Positions 42,955-51,000 of a DNA stretch of 64,000 nt are shown piece after piece; within the stretch, counting starts at the first letter, position 1; every line of letters starts with the position of its first letter. The notes under the pieces were generated by a model. That model ran no database searches, had not been told where the DNA came from, and saw nothing but the letters and a program-made list of their open reading frames with translations. The stretch spans positions 1 to 64,000 of the forward strand of contig CAKTFI010000001.1 in NCBI GenBank assembly GCA_934555865.1, read 5' to 3'. This stretch comes from an uncultured Christensenellaceae bacterium (GTDB lineage: Bacteria; Bacillota; Clostridia; Christensenellales; Christensenellaceae). The translations under genes and the position numbers were made by a program.

Positions 42955-44079
42955 ATGGAAACACAGGTATTTGATTTACGGACGCAATATGAAGCGGGCA
43001 TGGCGGCGGCGAGCCGGGAATTGCAGCAGGGCGGCCTGGTGATCTTCCCGACCGAGACGGTCTATGGCATCGGCGCGGACGCGGAAAATGCAGACGCGGT
43101 GGCAAAGATCTATGAGGTCAAGGGGCGACCCTCCAACAACCCGCTCATCGCGCATATCTGGGATTTTGCGCAGGTAGAGCGGATCGCCCGAGACATTTCG
43201 CCGTTGGCGTGGAAGCTGATGCGCGCCTTTTGGCCGGGGCCGTTTACCATCGTGCTTCAGAGCAGCGGCCTGCTCCCGCCGGTGGTCTCAGGCGGGCTCC
43301 GGACGATCGCGGTGCGCATGCCCGAAAGCGAATATGCGCGGAACCTCCTGCGCCAAAGCGGCAAGATCGTCGTCGCACCCAGCGCGAACCTCTCCGGCAA
43401 GCCGAGCACGACGACGGCTGCGCAGTGCCTGGACGATTTTGCGGGCAAGGTGCCGGTGATCCTGGACGGCGGGCCGTGCCGCGTCGGGCTGGAATCGACG
43501 GTTTGCCAGGTGACGGCGGGCGTGCCCGTCATCCTGCGGCCGGGCGGGGTTACGGCGGAGATGATCCGCGCCGAGGCGGGCGCGGTGGAGGTCTCTCACG
43601 CGGTGCTGCACGGCGTCGCGCCGGGGGAAAACGCCCCCTCGCCGGGGATGATGTATAAGCACTATGCGCCCAAGGCCAGGGTCTGCATCGTGCAGGGCGG
43701 CGGAATGGCTATTGCAAACGCCGTCAAATCCATGTATGATAAAGGGGAAGAATTTTGCAGGATCCCCTGCATTTTCTGCACGGAGGAACGGGCCGGCCTG
43801 TATGGCGGCCGCCGCGTCCGCTCGCTCGGCAAAACGCCGGAGGAGGTGGCGAGTTCGCTGTTCGGCGCATTGCGCGAGGCGGACAAGGAGGGGATCGACG
43901 CAATCTATTTTGAAGGGATGGAGCATACAGGCATTGGCCTGGCCATTGCCAACCGCATGATCCGCGCAGCGGGGTTTGATGTGGTAGACGCCGGTAAGGA
44001 GGAAGAAGTTGAAAAACATATTGCTGGTATGCACCGGAAATACATGCCGAAGCCCGATGGCGGAAGCGATGCTGGATGA
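42955..44079 (+). CDS. tsaC: L-threonylcarbamoyladenylate synthase (Sua5 type)
   Basis: A 374-residue enzyme making threonylcarbamoyl-AMP for the t6A modification of tRNA. The YrdC domain (residues about 1-205, with FPTETVYGIG and KGRPSNNPL) is joined to the C-terminal Sua5 domain. The last ~24 codons (from KEEEVEKH on) overlap the next gene by 71 bases, an unusually long overlap, and look like read-on beyond the usual family end. Confidence 0.93.
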   Translation: METQVFDLRTQYEAGMAAASRELQQGGLVIFPTETVYGIGADAENADAVAKIYEVKGRPSNNPLIAHIWDFAQVERIARDISPLAWKLMRAFWPGPFTIVLQSSGLLPPVVSGGLRTIAVRMPESEYARNLLRQSGKIVVAPSANLSGKPSTTTAAQCLDDFAGKVPVILDGGPCRVGLESTVCQVTAGVPVILRPGGVTAEMIRAEAGAVEVSHAVLHGVAPGENAPSPGMMYKHYAPKARVCIVQGGGMAIANAVKSMYDKGEEFCRIPCIFCTEERAGLYGGRRVRSLGKTPEEVASSLFGALREADKEGIDAIYFEGMEHTGIGLAIANRMIRAAGFDVVDAGKEEEVEKHIAGMHRKYMPKPDGGSDAG

Positions 44080-44503
44080 GGCGGTGAGCGACAGCGACCG
44101 ATTACGGGGCGCAGTCAAGACCGAATCGGCCGGGACCTTCGCCTTTGACGGGAGCGAACCGGCGCCAAACGCCTGCAAGGTGATGCGTGAGCTGGGACTA
44201 AGCATCGACCGGCACCGCGCGCAGCAGGTGACGCAGGAGCTCGTGGACTGGGCGGATGTGGTGCTCACGATGGATACCTACGGCCTGGAGCAGATGCAGG
44301 TCATGTTCCCCGAGGCGGCGGACAAGATCCTGCCGCTGAAGCAGTTTGCCGAAGCGGGGACAGTTGAAAAAGCGGAAGAAGAGTATTATAATATCGACGA
44401 CCCGTATGGGGAGGATCTGGATACCTACCGCGCCTGTGCGGCGGAGATCCGGTCGTGCATCCAAAAGCTGGTGCAAAAGCTGGAAGACGCACCGAGACTA
44501 TAG
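44009..44503 (+). CDS. ywlE: Low-molecular-weight protein arginine phosphatase (YwlE-like)
   Basis: A 164-residue phosphatase with the P-loop VCTGNTCRSPM: Cys8 nucleophile, Arg14, and Thr12, the residue that in YwlE favours phospho-arginine over phospho-tyrosine. The catalytic Asp is in DPYGEDLDTYR near residue 130. It starts at TTG 44009 with GGAGG 7 bases upstream, well inside the end of tsaC. It would reverse McsB-type arginine phosphorylation; mcsB is not in the window. Confidence 0.9.
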   Translation: MKNILLVCTGNTCRSPMAEAMLDEAVSDSDRLRGAVKTESAGTFAFDGSEPAPNACKVMRELGLSIDRHRAQQVTQELVDWADVVLTMDTYGLEQMQVMFPEAADKILPLKQFAEAGTVEKAEEEYYNIDDPYGEDLDTYRACAAEIRSCIQKLVQKLEDAPRL

Positions 44504-44529
44504 AAAAAGAAAAAAGAGAGGGACGAGAC

Positions 44530-44988
44530 ATGAACATGAAGATTGCCATTGGCGCGGATCATGGCGGCGTAGAGCTGAAGAAGGAGATCATCGAATACTT
44601 CAAGGAAAAGGGCTATACCTATACGGATTACGGCACCTATACGACCGCGTCGGTTGACTATCCGGACATTGGGCTCAAAGTCGCGGAGGCGATCAAGAAT
44701 AAAGAGGCGGACCGCGGGATCGTGATCTGCGGGACGGGCATCGGCATCGGCATTTCGGCCAACAAGGTGCCGGGCATCCGCTGCGCCATGCTGTCGGATG
44801 TGTACAGCGCGCAGATGACCCGCGAGCATAACGATGCGAACATGATGGCGCTCGGCGGCCGGACGATCGGCCCGGGCCTGGCGGTGATGATTGTGGACAA
44901 GTTCCTGAATACGGACTTCTCCTATGAACAGCGGCATCAGCGCCGGATCGACAAGATTACAGAAATCGAAAAGAAGTATAATAAATAA
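44530..44988 (+). CDS. rpiB: Ribose-5-phosphate isomerase B
   Basis: A 152-residue isomerase of the pentose phosphate pathway. Motifs are AIGADHGGVELK at the N-terminus, VICGTGIGIGISANKVPG (catalytic Cys near residue 69) and the SxxTxxHND-like REHNDANMM segment. I start it at ATG 44530, six bases before an alternative ATG; GAGAGGGACGAG is upstream. Position between ywlE and upp is the usual Bacillota order. Confidence 0.95.
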   Translation: MNMKIAIGADHGGVELKKEIIEYFKEKGYTYTDYGTYTTASVDYPDIGLKVAEAIKNKEADRGIVICGTGIGIGISANKVPGIRCAMLSDVYSAQMTREHNDANMMALGGRTIGPGLAVMIVDKFLNTDFSYEQRHQRRIDKITEIEKKYNK

Positions 44989-45012
44989 ATACAAAAGGTG
45001 AGGGAAACGGCA

Positions 45013-45642
45013 ATGAGCGAACTGCATGTAATAAACCACCCGATGATTCAGCATAAACTTACGCTTATGCGCAAGGAAGAGACGAGTAGCAAGGATTTCC
45101 GGGAGCTGCTGGACGAGATCGCCATGTTCATGGCGTATGAAGTGACGCGCGATCTGCCACTCATGGATGTGGAGATCCAGACGCCGATCTGCAAGACGAC
45201 GCAGAAGATGATCGCGGGCAAGGCGCTCGTCATTGTGCCCATCCTGCGCGCCGGCATCGGCATGGTCAACGGGCTGCACCGCCTGGTCCCGGCGGCAAAG
45301 GTCGGGCATATCGGCCTGTACCGGGACCCCGAGACGCATAAGCCGGTGGAATACTATTGCAAGCTCCCGCAGGGCATCGAAAACCGCGAACTCATCGTGG
45401 TCGACCCGATGCTGGCGACGGGCGGCAGCGCGATCGATGCGATCTCGCTCATCAAGCAGCGCGGCGGCAAGAACATCAAGTTCATGTGCCTGGTGTCCGC
45501 GCCGGAGGGCATCCGCGCATTGCAGGAGGCGCACCCGGATGTCGATATCTATACGGCGGCGGTGGATGAAAAGCTCAACGAGCACGCTTACATCGTGCCC
45601 GGCCTCGGCGACGCCGGCGACCGCATCTTCGGCACCCTCTAA
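45013..45642 (+). CDS. upp: Uracil phosphoribosyltransferase
   Basis: A 209-residue salvage enzyme converting uracil and PRPP to UMP. The PRPP loop [11 protein letters not shown] and the uracil-binding [12 protein letters not shown] end are intact. I start it at ATG 45013, with AAAGGTGAGG about 7 bases upstream. It is the last gene of the cluster and is followed by a terminator. Confidence 0.97.
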   Translation: MSELHVINHPMIQHKLTLMRKEETSSKDFRELLDEIAMFMAYEVTRDLPLMDVEIQTPICKTTQKMIAGKALVIVPILRAGIGMVNGLHRLVPAAKVGHIGLYRDPETHKPVEYYCKLPQGIENRELIVVDPMLATGGSAIDAISLIKQRGGKNIKFMCLVSAPEGIRALQEAHPDVDIYTAAVDEKLNEHAYIVPGLGDAGDRIFGTL

Positions 45643-45651
45643 AAAGAATAA

Positions 45652-45688
45652 GAAAAGCGCCTTTTCCCTCGCGGAGGGGCGCTTTTTT
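45652..45688 (+). terminator. Terminator after upp
   Basis: AAAAGCGCC ... GGGGCGCTTTTTT forms a long stem with an inner CCCTC/GAGGG pair and a T6 run. Confidence 0.9.
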
Positions 45689-45739
45689 CGTGCCGTCCGC
45701 GCGGAAAATGTTACGATTTTTTGAAAACGCGGGAAGTGG

Positions 45740-45768
45740 TTGCAGACCACGGAAAAGTGCGGTATAAT
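45740..45768 (+). promoter_or_regulatory. Promoter of the SRP RNA
   Basis: TTGCAG (45740-45745) and TATAAT (45763-45768) have a 17-bp spacer; the RNA should begin near 45775. Confidence 0.85.
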
Positions 45769-45774
45769 AAAAAA

Positions 45775-46046
45775 GCCGTACTAGGCGGGGAGTTAGCGGT
45801 GCCCTGTACTCGCAATCCGCTATAGCGAGGCGGAATCCCCGGCCGCGGGCTGCCCTGGGCAGTGTATGGAACCGGTAAGTAGTGTTGAGGGGTGGATCCT
45901 GTGCAATAAGACGCCATGAACCCTGTCAGATCCTGACGGAAGCAGCAGTAAGTGGATTGTCTTGTGTGCCGCAGAGCCATCTGCCCTGAGCTGGCTGCCG
46001 GCATCCCTGCTGCACAGACAGCACAACGCCGGGTGTACGGTTTTTT
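45775..46046 (+). ncRNA. ffs: Signal recognition particle RNA, large bacterial type
   Basis: About 270 bases with ends that pair (gccgtac ... gtacggt) and the conserved apical loop region gtcagatcctgacggaagcagcag, the Ffh-binding site. The extra 5' part (ggcggggagttagcggtgcc...) is the Alu-type domain found in Bacillota. It acts with Ffh and FtsY in co-translational membrane targeting. A strong promoter and T6 end fix the limits. Confidence 0.95.
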
Positions 46047-46055
46047 AAGCAAACA

Positions 46056-46083
46056 AAAACAGAGCAGAAATGCTCTGTTTTTA
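46056..46083 (+). terminator. Second terminator after SRP RNA
   Basis: AAACAGAGCA/TGCTCTGTTT has loop GAAA and a T-run. Confidence 0.85.
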
Positions 46084-46346
46084 TTTTGCGAATTTTGCGG
46101 ATTTCCTGATTGGATGGTCGCCTGTTGGGCTTCCAAGTGCTACATCTATCATGCGGAAACTTTTCCAAAAACGAGAAAGGCTCGACTTGATACCTGACAG
46201 AACGCGGAGCGGTAAAAGAGGATCATCTCCTCTATGAAGTATTCGTTGAATAGAGCGGAGCGCCGTGGAGGCCGGGGCCTTGGTGCGTCGCCTTTGGCAT
46301 GTGCCCAAGGGAAATCTATTTTCCGCGTGGCAAGGATGCCGGGCAA
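46084..46346. other. Unassigned spacer downstream of SRP RNA
   Basis: No convincing gene. Minus-strand frames read into it from the zinc-ribbon gene without a start, one of them (ALFNEYFIEEMILFYRSAF) looking protein-like, so a decayed gene end is possible. No RNA family recognised. Confidence 0.3.
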
Positions 46347-46739
46347 TCACTCGTCTTCGTCCTCTGGCTCGCCGACATCGATTGTGTCCCAATCGATCTC
46401 CTCTCCCTCTTCCGTTGCTTCCTGGAGCAGTGTCTGCGCCCGATCAAAGTCGGACTCTCTGACCTGAATATGGATGAGCTGAGAAGCCGTGTCGCCCAGG
46501 ATGGAGGACACGCCGCCCTCCGGGAAGTCCAGGAGGTAGGGGATCTGTTCCGCGTCCAAAATGGCGCAGAGAAGGTCCTTCTCGGGGACGCTGCACGCGG
46601 TCGCCACCATCTTGAGGTCCAGCGGCCCGGTGTAATACTGCCCGGCGTCGCGCCGTTTCACCTTGGTGCCGCAATCGGGGCAGCGTTTCAGATCGGCATC
46701 AAAAATGCATCCGCAATACGAACATTTCAAATGATTCAT
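46347..46739 (-). CDS. Zinc-ribbon protein with DUF2007-like domain
   Basis: A 130-residue protein. An N-terminal zinc ribbon (CSYCGCIF ... CPDCGTK, about residues 6-26) is followed by a DUF2007-like domain (LCAILDAEQIPYLLD ... IHIQVRESDFDRAQTLLQEA), and the tail is acidic (EPEDEDE). Such proteins are thought to be signalling or adaptor proteins; function unknown. I start it at ATG 46739 because GGAGG is then 8 bases away. Its promoter is one copy of a duplicated 40-bp sequence. Confidence 0.65.
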   Translation of the reverse strand: MNHLKCSYCGCIFDADLKRCPDCGTKVKRRDAGQYYTGPLDLKMVATACSVPEKDLLCAILDAEQIPYLLDFPEGGVSSILGDTASQLIHIQVRESDFDRAQTLLQEATEEGEEIDWDTIDVGEPEDEDE

Positions 46740-46755
46740 ATCCATCCTCCCAACC

Positions 46756-46795
46756 TGGTTTGTGGAAATTTCTGTTCGTATTATACGCGAAAAGG
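46756..46795. repeat. 40-bp direct repeat, left copy
   Basis: The 40 bases are identical to 49234-49273 and in the same orientation. On the minus strand it carries the TATAAT (46780-46785) of the zinc-ribbon gene; the -35 TTGCGG (46803-46808) just outside is also conserved in the other copy. Similarity fades gradually over a further ~45 bp to the right. Confidence 0.95.
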
Positions 46796-46808
46796 AAGTT
46801 TACCGCAA
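46780..46808 (-). promoter_or_regulatory. Promoter of the zinc-ribbon gene (left repeat copy)
   Basis: On the minus strand TTGCGG (46803-46808) and TATAAT (46780-46785) have a 17-bp spacer. Confidence 0.7.
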
Positions 46809-46839
46809 GGGAGAAGGCGGATACTTTACAAAACAGAAA

Positions 46840-47362
46840 AAGAAGGGACTATTTTTCGAAAATCTTTTTTTGTTCAACTTGACTAGGAGAATGTAATTCT
46901 TGTATTGGCATCTTTAATAAAGAACGGATATATGGGATTTCTATTGCAATGGCAGAGTATAGTTTTTAAACTCTAAGGAAGGATTATAAGAGCATAAATC
47001 GGTAAGGTAGGCTGAAGATAAACGACATTTTTACAAAAGCGTATATGATTTTATGATTGCTGGCAAAAATAGGGGAAGAACGATTGACTTGGTTAATGAA
47101 AATGAGGCCGCTATATCTAATATCCCCACAAGAATAACCTCTTGGCATGCCAAACAGGGGAAAAGGAGAGGCGCATCCATTGGTTAGGCGCCTAGTGGAA
47201 TAAAAAGATATACAATAGCGTTGGAATTGCACCTCAAAGCCATCTCAAATTTATATAATAATTATATAAAAAGAAAAACGAGTGAATAAGCTTATAAAGT
47301 CTGCGGGAGTTTTTTGCACAAAAGACGGACATATCATCCATCTTTTGTGCCTCAATCTACCT
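46840..47362. other. AT-rich spacer between repeat and peptidase gene
   Basis: About 520 bp without a supported gene. Its right end has a perfect-looking inverted repeat (gcacaaaaga.gga / tcc.tcttttgtgc, 47316-47350) that could be a terminator stem for the peptidase gene, although no T-run follows on the minus strand. Confidence 0.4.
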
Positions 47363-49072
47363 TTATTTCTTTTGGACGCCCAGCGCATCCGCCAGAATGT
47401 CTGATAGCTCAGTGATTACTCCTTTTCCAAAAAAGTTTTGAAGCTCTGCTATGTTTAACGCTTCAATAAATTTGGTACCTTTTGGAAGCAAGGTAATCGT
47501 CATATACTTTTCGATTCCTATATTAAAATCCTTTCTCGATTCTGCGAATATCTCAAAAGAGGCAAGGCCGGATGTTGCATAGCTGATATAGTAAAACGGT
47601 TTTTGAAATACTTGGGATATCTGTGTCCAAGAGGTGTCCTCAAACGGCCTTCCGTATTTTTCAAAAGTTTCTGCCCAGATTGCATCGAGTTTTTCAATGG
47701 TCAAATCGGGTGTTGTATATGAACGGTATTCGGCTTCATTTACAGCGAAGCCATCAAGAATGGCAGTCATCTTCTGAAAGATTGTTTGCGTGGCAAGCGC
47801 AGATCCGTATTTTTCATGATAATCTCCATAATAATCATAACAAAGCAGTTGGAGTCCCTGGGACATGATCTCTTCGATGTCATCCGTTCCTTTCGGACGG
47901 AAAGGATTACTTGCGGCAGTGTAGTAGGCGCGGTTGTAGTGTCCAAATTCATGGAGAACCGTTATATAATCGGAAACAGTATGACTCGGTGAGATGAAAA
48001 TAAATGCGTCGTTATAACTATATATCTCCTGTGTAAAACAGGAGTTGAAAAGCTTTGTATCTGATTCATCTGCATCATATAGATTATTTTGCAGCAGGTG
48101 ATCTAGAGATTCCTTAAGTTCAGGGGATATATTTTTGATGCAGTTCTTTAGCCTGGTGAACATCTCTTCTCCACTGTCGTGGTTTTCCTGATAGGCATCA
48201 AAAACGCTTCCATTATCCGTTATATAAGCCGTATATGCATTGTAAAGCGGGAGAAACTCGTTTATAATCTCATCTTCTATAACTTGGATATTCTCCGCCG
48301 TATAATCCCGTGCAAACACTTCAGCATAGGCATAGTCCACATAGCTATTATAACCGCACAGACGGGCGTACTCATTGTTGGCATTGACAAGCTCTAAATA
48401 CAGCTCCTTGAGTGCCGCGCTGTCTGCGTTTTGAAAAATCAGAGTGTCATATTCCTGCTTAAGCTCGTTGATTTTATTTTTTAGAGTCTTTTGCTCCTCC
48501 GAGAGAATACGACCACCAGCTGCAAAGGTATCCGCGCACCAGTCTCCGACATGGGAACGGAAGGCAGCGGCATATTCTGTTGAGAAAACGGTTTTAAAGA
48601 GAGAAAGGCTTTTGGCAAAATAACTGTTGTAAAGTTCCTCTTTGTCGACATAGAATTCGGCATTTTCCTGATTAGTGACATCAAGATAATAATCATACTT
48701 CGCAAGGCTGACATCTGTTTTAAGATTTAACAGGCCAGACTTTATTTTCTCATAGAGCGCAAGAAGCTTTGCTTCATTTGCTTCATCATACTCAGATTGT
48801 ATAATGTCCTTAAACTCAAAAAAAGCGACAAGAAAAGTATGTTTATCAAAAGAGTCTCTGGGACGCTCTTCGAGAGGGATATCAAAGTGTTCAATATTCC
48901 CGGAATAATGACGCTTGGTATACGGCTCTCTGTCCATCTGCGAAGAAGAGTGTTCCGTTGTCGGGCTCTTCCGTGTTTTCGGGAAAGGTAACAAAATTTT
49001 ACAACTGGAGAACATGAAGAGAGAGATCGCACATAGAACACATAATAATTGTTTTTTGTTTTTTCGCATCAT
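47363..49072 (-). CDS. M3-like zinc metallopeptidase lipoprotein
   Basis: About 569 residues. The N-terminus is a lipoprotein signal (LLCVLCAISLFMFSSC, lipid-bearing Cys at residue 24). The zinc motif HEFGH is at residues 374-378, and the third ligand Glu is probably in DDIEEIMSQGLQLL, the M3/oligoendopeptidase F arrangement. It would cleave peptides at the outer membrane face. I start it at ATG 49072, with AAAAGGAA 7 bases upstream. The gene is far richer in A/T than its neighbours and lies between 40-bp repeats, so it looks acquired. Confidence 0.75.
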   Translation of the reverse strand: MMRKNKKQLLCVLCAISLFMFSSCKILLPFPKTRKSPTTEHSSSQMDREPYTKRHYSGNIEHFDIPLEERPRDSFDKHTFLVAFFEFKDIIQSEYDEANEAKLLALYEKIKSGLLNLKTDVSLAKYDYYLDVTNQENAEFYVDKEELYNSYFAKSLSLFKTVFSTEYAAAFRSHVGDWCADTFAAGGRILSEEQKTLKNKINELKQEYDTLIFQNADSAALKELYLELVNANNEYARLCGYNSYVDYAYAEVFARDYTAENIQVIEDEIINEFLPLYNAYTAYITDNGSVFDAYQENHDSGEEMFTRLKNCIKNISPELKESLDHLLQNNLYDADESDTKLFNSCFTQEIYSYNDAFIFISPSHTVSDYITVLHEFGHYNRAYYTAASNPFRPKGTDDIEEIMSQGLQLLCYDYYGDYHEKYGSALATQTIFQKMTAILDGFAVNEAEYRSYTTPDLTIEKLDAIWAETFEKYGRPFEDTSWTQISQVFQKPFYYISYATSGLASFEIFAESRKDFNIGIEKYMTITLLPKGTKFIEALNIAELQNFFGKGVITELSDILADALGVQKK

Positions 49073-49233
49073 ACAAAAATTCCTTTTGGCACGCATCCGT
49101 GTCGATTCTGATAGTATGGGAAGCGCCGTTTGTAGAGGCTGTAGTTTTATGTCGAATGATTGTACACAAATGATTTTAGTATACTTATTATACTAAAAAG
49201 CGTGAAGGAATTCAAGAATATATAGGCCATACA

Positions 49234-49273
49234 TGGTTTGTGGAAATTTCTGTTCGTATTATACGCGAAAAGG
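49234..49273. repeat. 40-bp direct repeat, right copy
   Basis: Identical to 46756-46795, 2478 bp away. It carries the TATAAT (49258-49263) and is followed by the same -35 TTGCGG (49281-49286), so it can drive the peptidase gene. Confidence 0.95.
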
Positions 49274-49286
49274 GCGGCCGCCGCAA
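49258..49286 (-). promoter_or_regulatory. Promoter (right repeat copy), likely for the M3-like peptidase
   Basis: On the minus strand TTGCGG and TATAAT have a 17-bp spacer, as in the left copy. The peptidase start is about 180 bases downstream. Confidence 0.6.
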
Positions 49287-49326
49287 GGGAGGGGGTGAAC
49301 ACTTTGCAAAGGCAGAGGGAAATATC

Positions 49327-49677
49327 CTAATTTTTGCGCCGCCGTTCGATGGCGATCGCTTCTAAAAATTTGTGGATGATGTCCGAGAGCAGGGCAAATT
49401 GCTCTTTGGGGAGCTGCCTGCATTTTTCGGTGATAGCGGAAACATCGTTGTTTGGCTGTTCCGGGAACAGGATCTGATCGCTTGGGATATGCAAGGTCAT
49501 GCAGAGCCGCTTGAGCGTGGGGATGGAGATGCCGACGACGCCGCGCTCCAAATCGGAAATGTATTGCGGAGAAACCTCGATATATTCCGCCAATTGTTCC
49601 TGCGTCAGGGAAGCCTGCTCCCGGGCAAGCTTTACTTGTTCGCCGATTTGAATATTGATTGCCTTCTTTTCCCGCAT
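49327..49677 (-). CDS. XRE-family transcriptional regulator
   Basis: A 116-residue regulator with an N-terminal helix-turn-helix (IGEQVKLAREQASLTQEQLAEYIEVSPQYISDLERG, core at residues about 13-50) and a C-terminal helical tail for dimerisation. GGAG precedes the start. It is divergent from a strong promoter (49730-49759) that holds two AAAGCGAT repeats 20 bp apart, a likely operator. Its usual role would be repression of the neighbouring small gene set. Confidence 0.82.
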   Translation of the reverse strand: MREKKAINIQIGEQVKLAREQASLTQEQLAEYIEVSPQYISDLERGVVGISIPTLKRLCMTLHIPSDQILFPEQPNNDVSAITEKCRQLPKEQFALLSDIIHKFLEAIAIERRRKN

Positions 49678-49720
49678 GAACCGATCACTCCTACTAATTC
49701 TTTTGCTATTAGTTTAGATA

Positions 49721-49748
49721 AAAGCGATATTGACAGACACAAAGCGAT
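49721..49748. promoter_or_regulatory. Candidate XRE operator: paired AAAGCGAT repeats
   Basis: AAAGCGAT occurs at 49721-49728 and 49741-49748, start-to-start 20 bp (two helical turns), on either side of the -35 hexamer at 49730-49735. Confidence 0.5.
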
Positions 49749-49759
49749 GAACTTATAAT
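49730..49759 (+). promoter_or_regulatory. Near-consensus promoter of the small-gene cluster
   Basis: TTGACA (49730-49735) and TATAAT (49754-49759), both perfect, have an 18-bp spacer. Confidence 0.8.
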
Positions 49760-49929
49760 AAATAAAAGCAATGCTATTATTATGGGGGCATGTATAGAAC
49801 TGAGAGTAAGAAGATCATGACGATGGCACGGCGGCAAAGTATGCGCCGACGAACGATGTATCGCAAAATATGCGATTTGCGACTGGGAAACGATTGGAAA
49901 AAAATACATAAATGGTAAGAGGAGAAGAC

Positions 49930-50424
49930 ATGGAAGAAATGCAGACAGGGCTTGAGACGCCAAAAGAGACAAGCAAAAATATGGAAACGGGAGATGTGCC
50001 CAAAAAGAAATTATCTAAAAAACCGATATATGTGATCGGGGCGGCTGCCGCTGTTTTGATCATTGCCGTAATTGTTGCGATTCTTGCGACACCTTCCAAG
50101 TTTGAAAGAGTTCGAAAGGAATGTGTCCATATTGCCGGGATCGTTTCCGGCGAAGGCGATTTCTTTAAACTGGAAACGAAACCGGATAGTTTCGATAATT
50201 TGGATTCAACGACGCGAGATATGATGGCGGCGACGATTCAGGAGGGTGTTTTGGAAGCGATTCAATATGCGAATAAAGAATTCGGTTTTCCGGATTCCGT
50301 ATATTCGGATATGTTGAACACAAACGCCTTGATGGGCCGACAGACGGAAGAAAACAGCAAATATAAGGTGTCATGGACATACCATCCGGATGATGGGCTG
50401 ACCGTGACATATACGAAAAAGTAA
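49930..50424 (+). CDS. Single-pass membrane protein of unknown function
   Basis: A 164-residue protein with a polar Lys/Thr-rich N-terminus (about 1-32), one membrane helix (IYVIGAAAAVLIIAVIVAIL, about 33-53) and an extracytoplasmic domain ending YHPDDGLTVTYTKK. No family recognised. I start it at ATG 49930, which has GAGGAGA 6 bases upstream; the earlier ATG 49912 lacks one. It is the first gene behind the strong promoter beside the XRE gene. Confidence 0.6.
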   Translation: MEEMQTGLETPKETSKNMETGDVPKKKLSKKPIYVIGAAAAVLIIAVIVAILATPSKFERVRKECVHIAGIVSGEGDFFKLETKPDSFDNLDSTTRDMMAATIQEGVLEAIQYANKEFGFPDSVYSDMLNTNALMGRQTEENSKYKVSWTYHPDDGLTVTYTKK

Positions 50425-50548
50425 CCAATTGGAAATGGGTACAAGGTGTTTCCGTCGTCGCAAGCATATCCGGTGGGCAGAGCGCCGCGGAGCATAAGAT
50501 GTTTTTTTTGGAAGCTGTGAAAGGATAAAGACATAGGAGGAATGGACA

Positions 50549-50980
50549 ATGGCAATGATCAAATGCCCCGAATGCGGGAATATGGTTTCGGATAAAGCAA
50601 AAAGCTGCATCCATTGCGGGATGCCGCTAAACATAAGCAAAACTGTGAAAATTAAAATTATACGCTTCCCGACGGGGATGATGAACCAAAAGTCGAGCGC
50701 GGCAGAGGTATGGTACAATGGAAAAATTGTCTGGCAGGGGTATAGCGGACAAGTCGCCTCTTTTGATGTGGAATCCCCGGAGGCGAATATTGAGATCTTG
50801 ATCAAAAAGGCATATACGGGCCACCCGATGCCCTTTTTTCGAGATTTTGTGATTCAAGGAGTTGTCGAACCGGGTACGAGGTATGAAACAAAAAATGCAA
50901 GAGCCTCGCTGGCATTTGGCGATCCCACAACATCGGATTGGGTGCTTTCCGAAGTGGATGTGATCGATTCGGGATTATAA
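50549..50980 (+). CDS. Zinc-ribbon domain protein of unknown function
   Basis: A 143-residue protein. The N-terminal zinc ribbon is CPECGNM ... CIHCGMP (residues about 6-27); the rest (KIVWQGYSGQVASFDVESPE...) is probably beta-rich. No signal peptide, so it is cytosolic. AGGAGG lies 8-9 bases upstream. It follows the membrane protein gene by 124 bp without an obvious terminator. Function unknown. Confidence 0.6.
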   Translation: MAMIKCPECGNMVSDKAKSCIHCGMPLNISKTVKIKIIRFPTGMMNQKSSAAEVWYNGKIVWQGYSGQVASFDVESPEANIEILIKKAYTGHPMPFFRDFVIQGVVEPGTRYETKNARASLAFGDPTTSDWVLSEVDVIDSGL

Positions 50981-51000
50981 GGTATAGGAGAGAAGGAAAA

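Noticed and set aside
46984-47232. 82-codon minus-strand frame in the AT-rich spacer
   Set aside because: No ribosome site, no conserved motif, AT-rich background makes chance frames likely.
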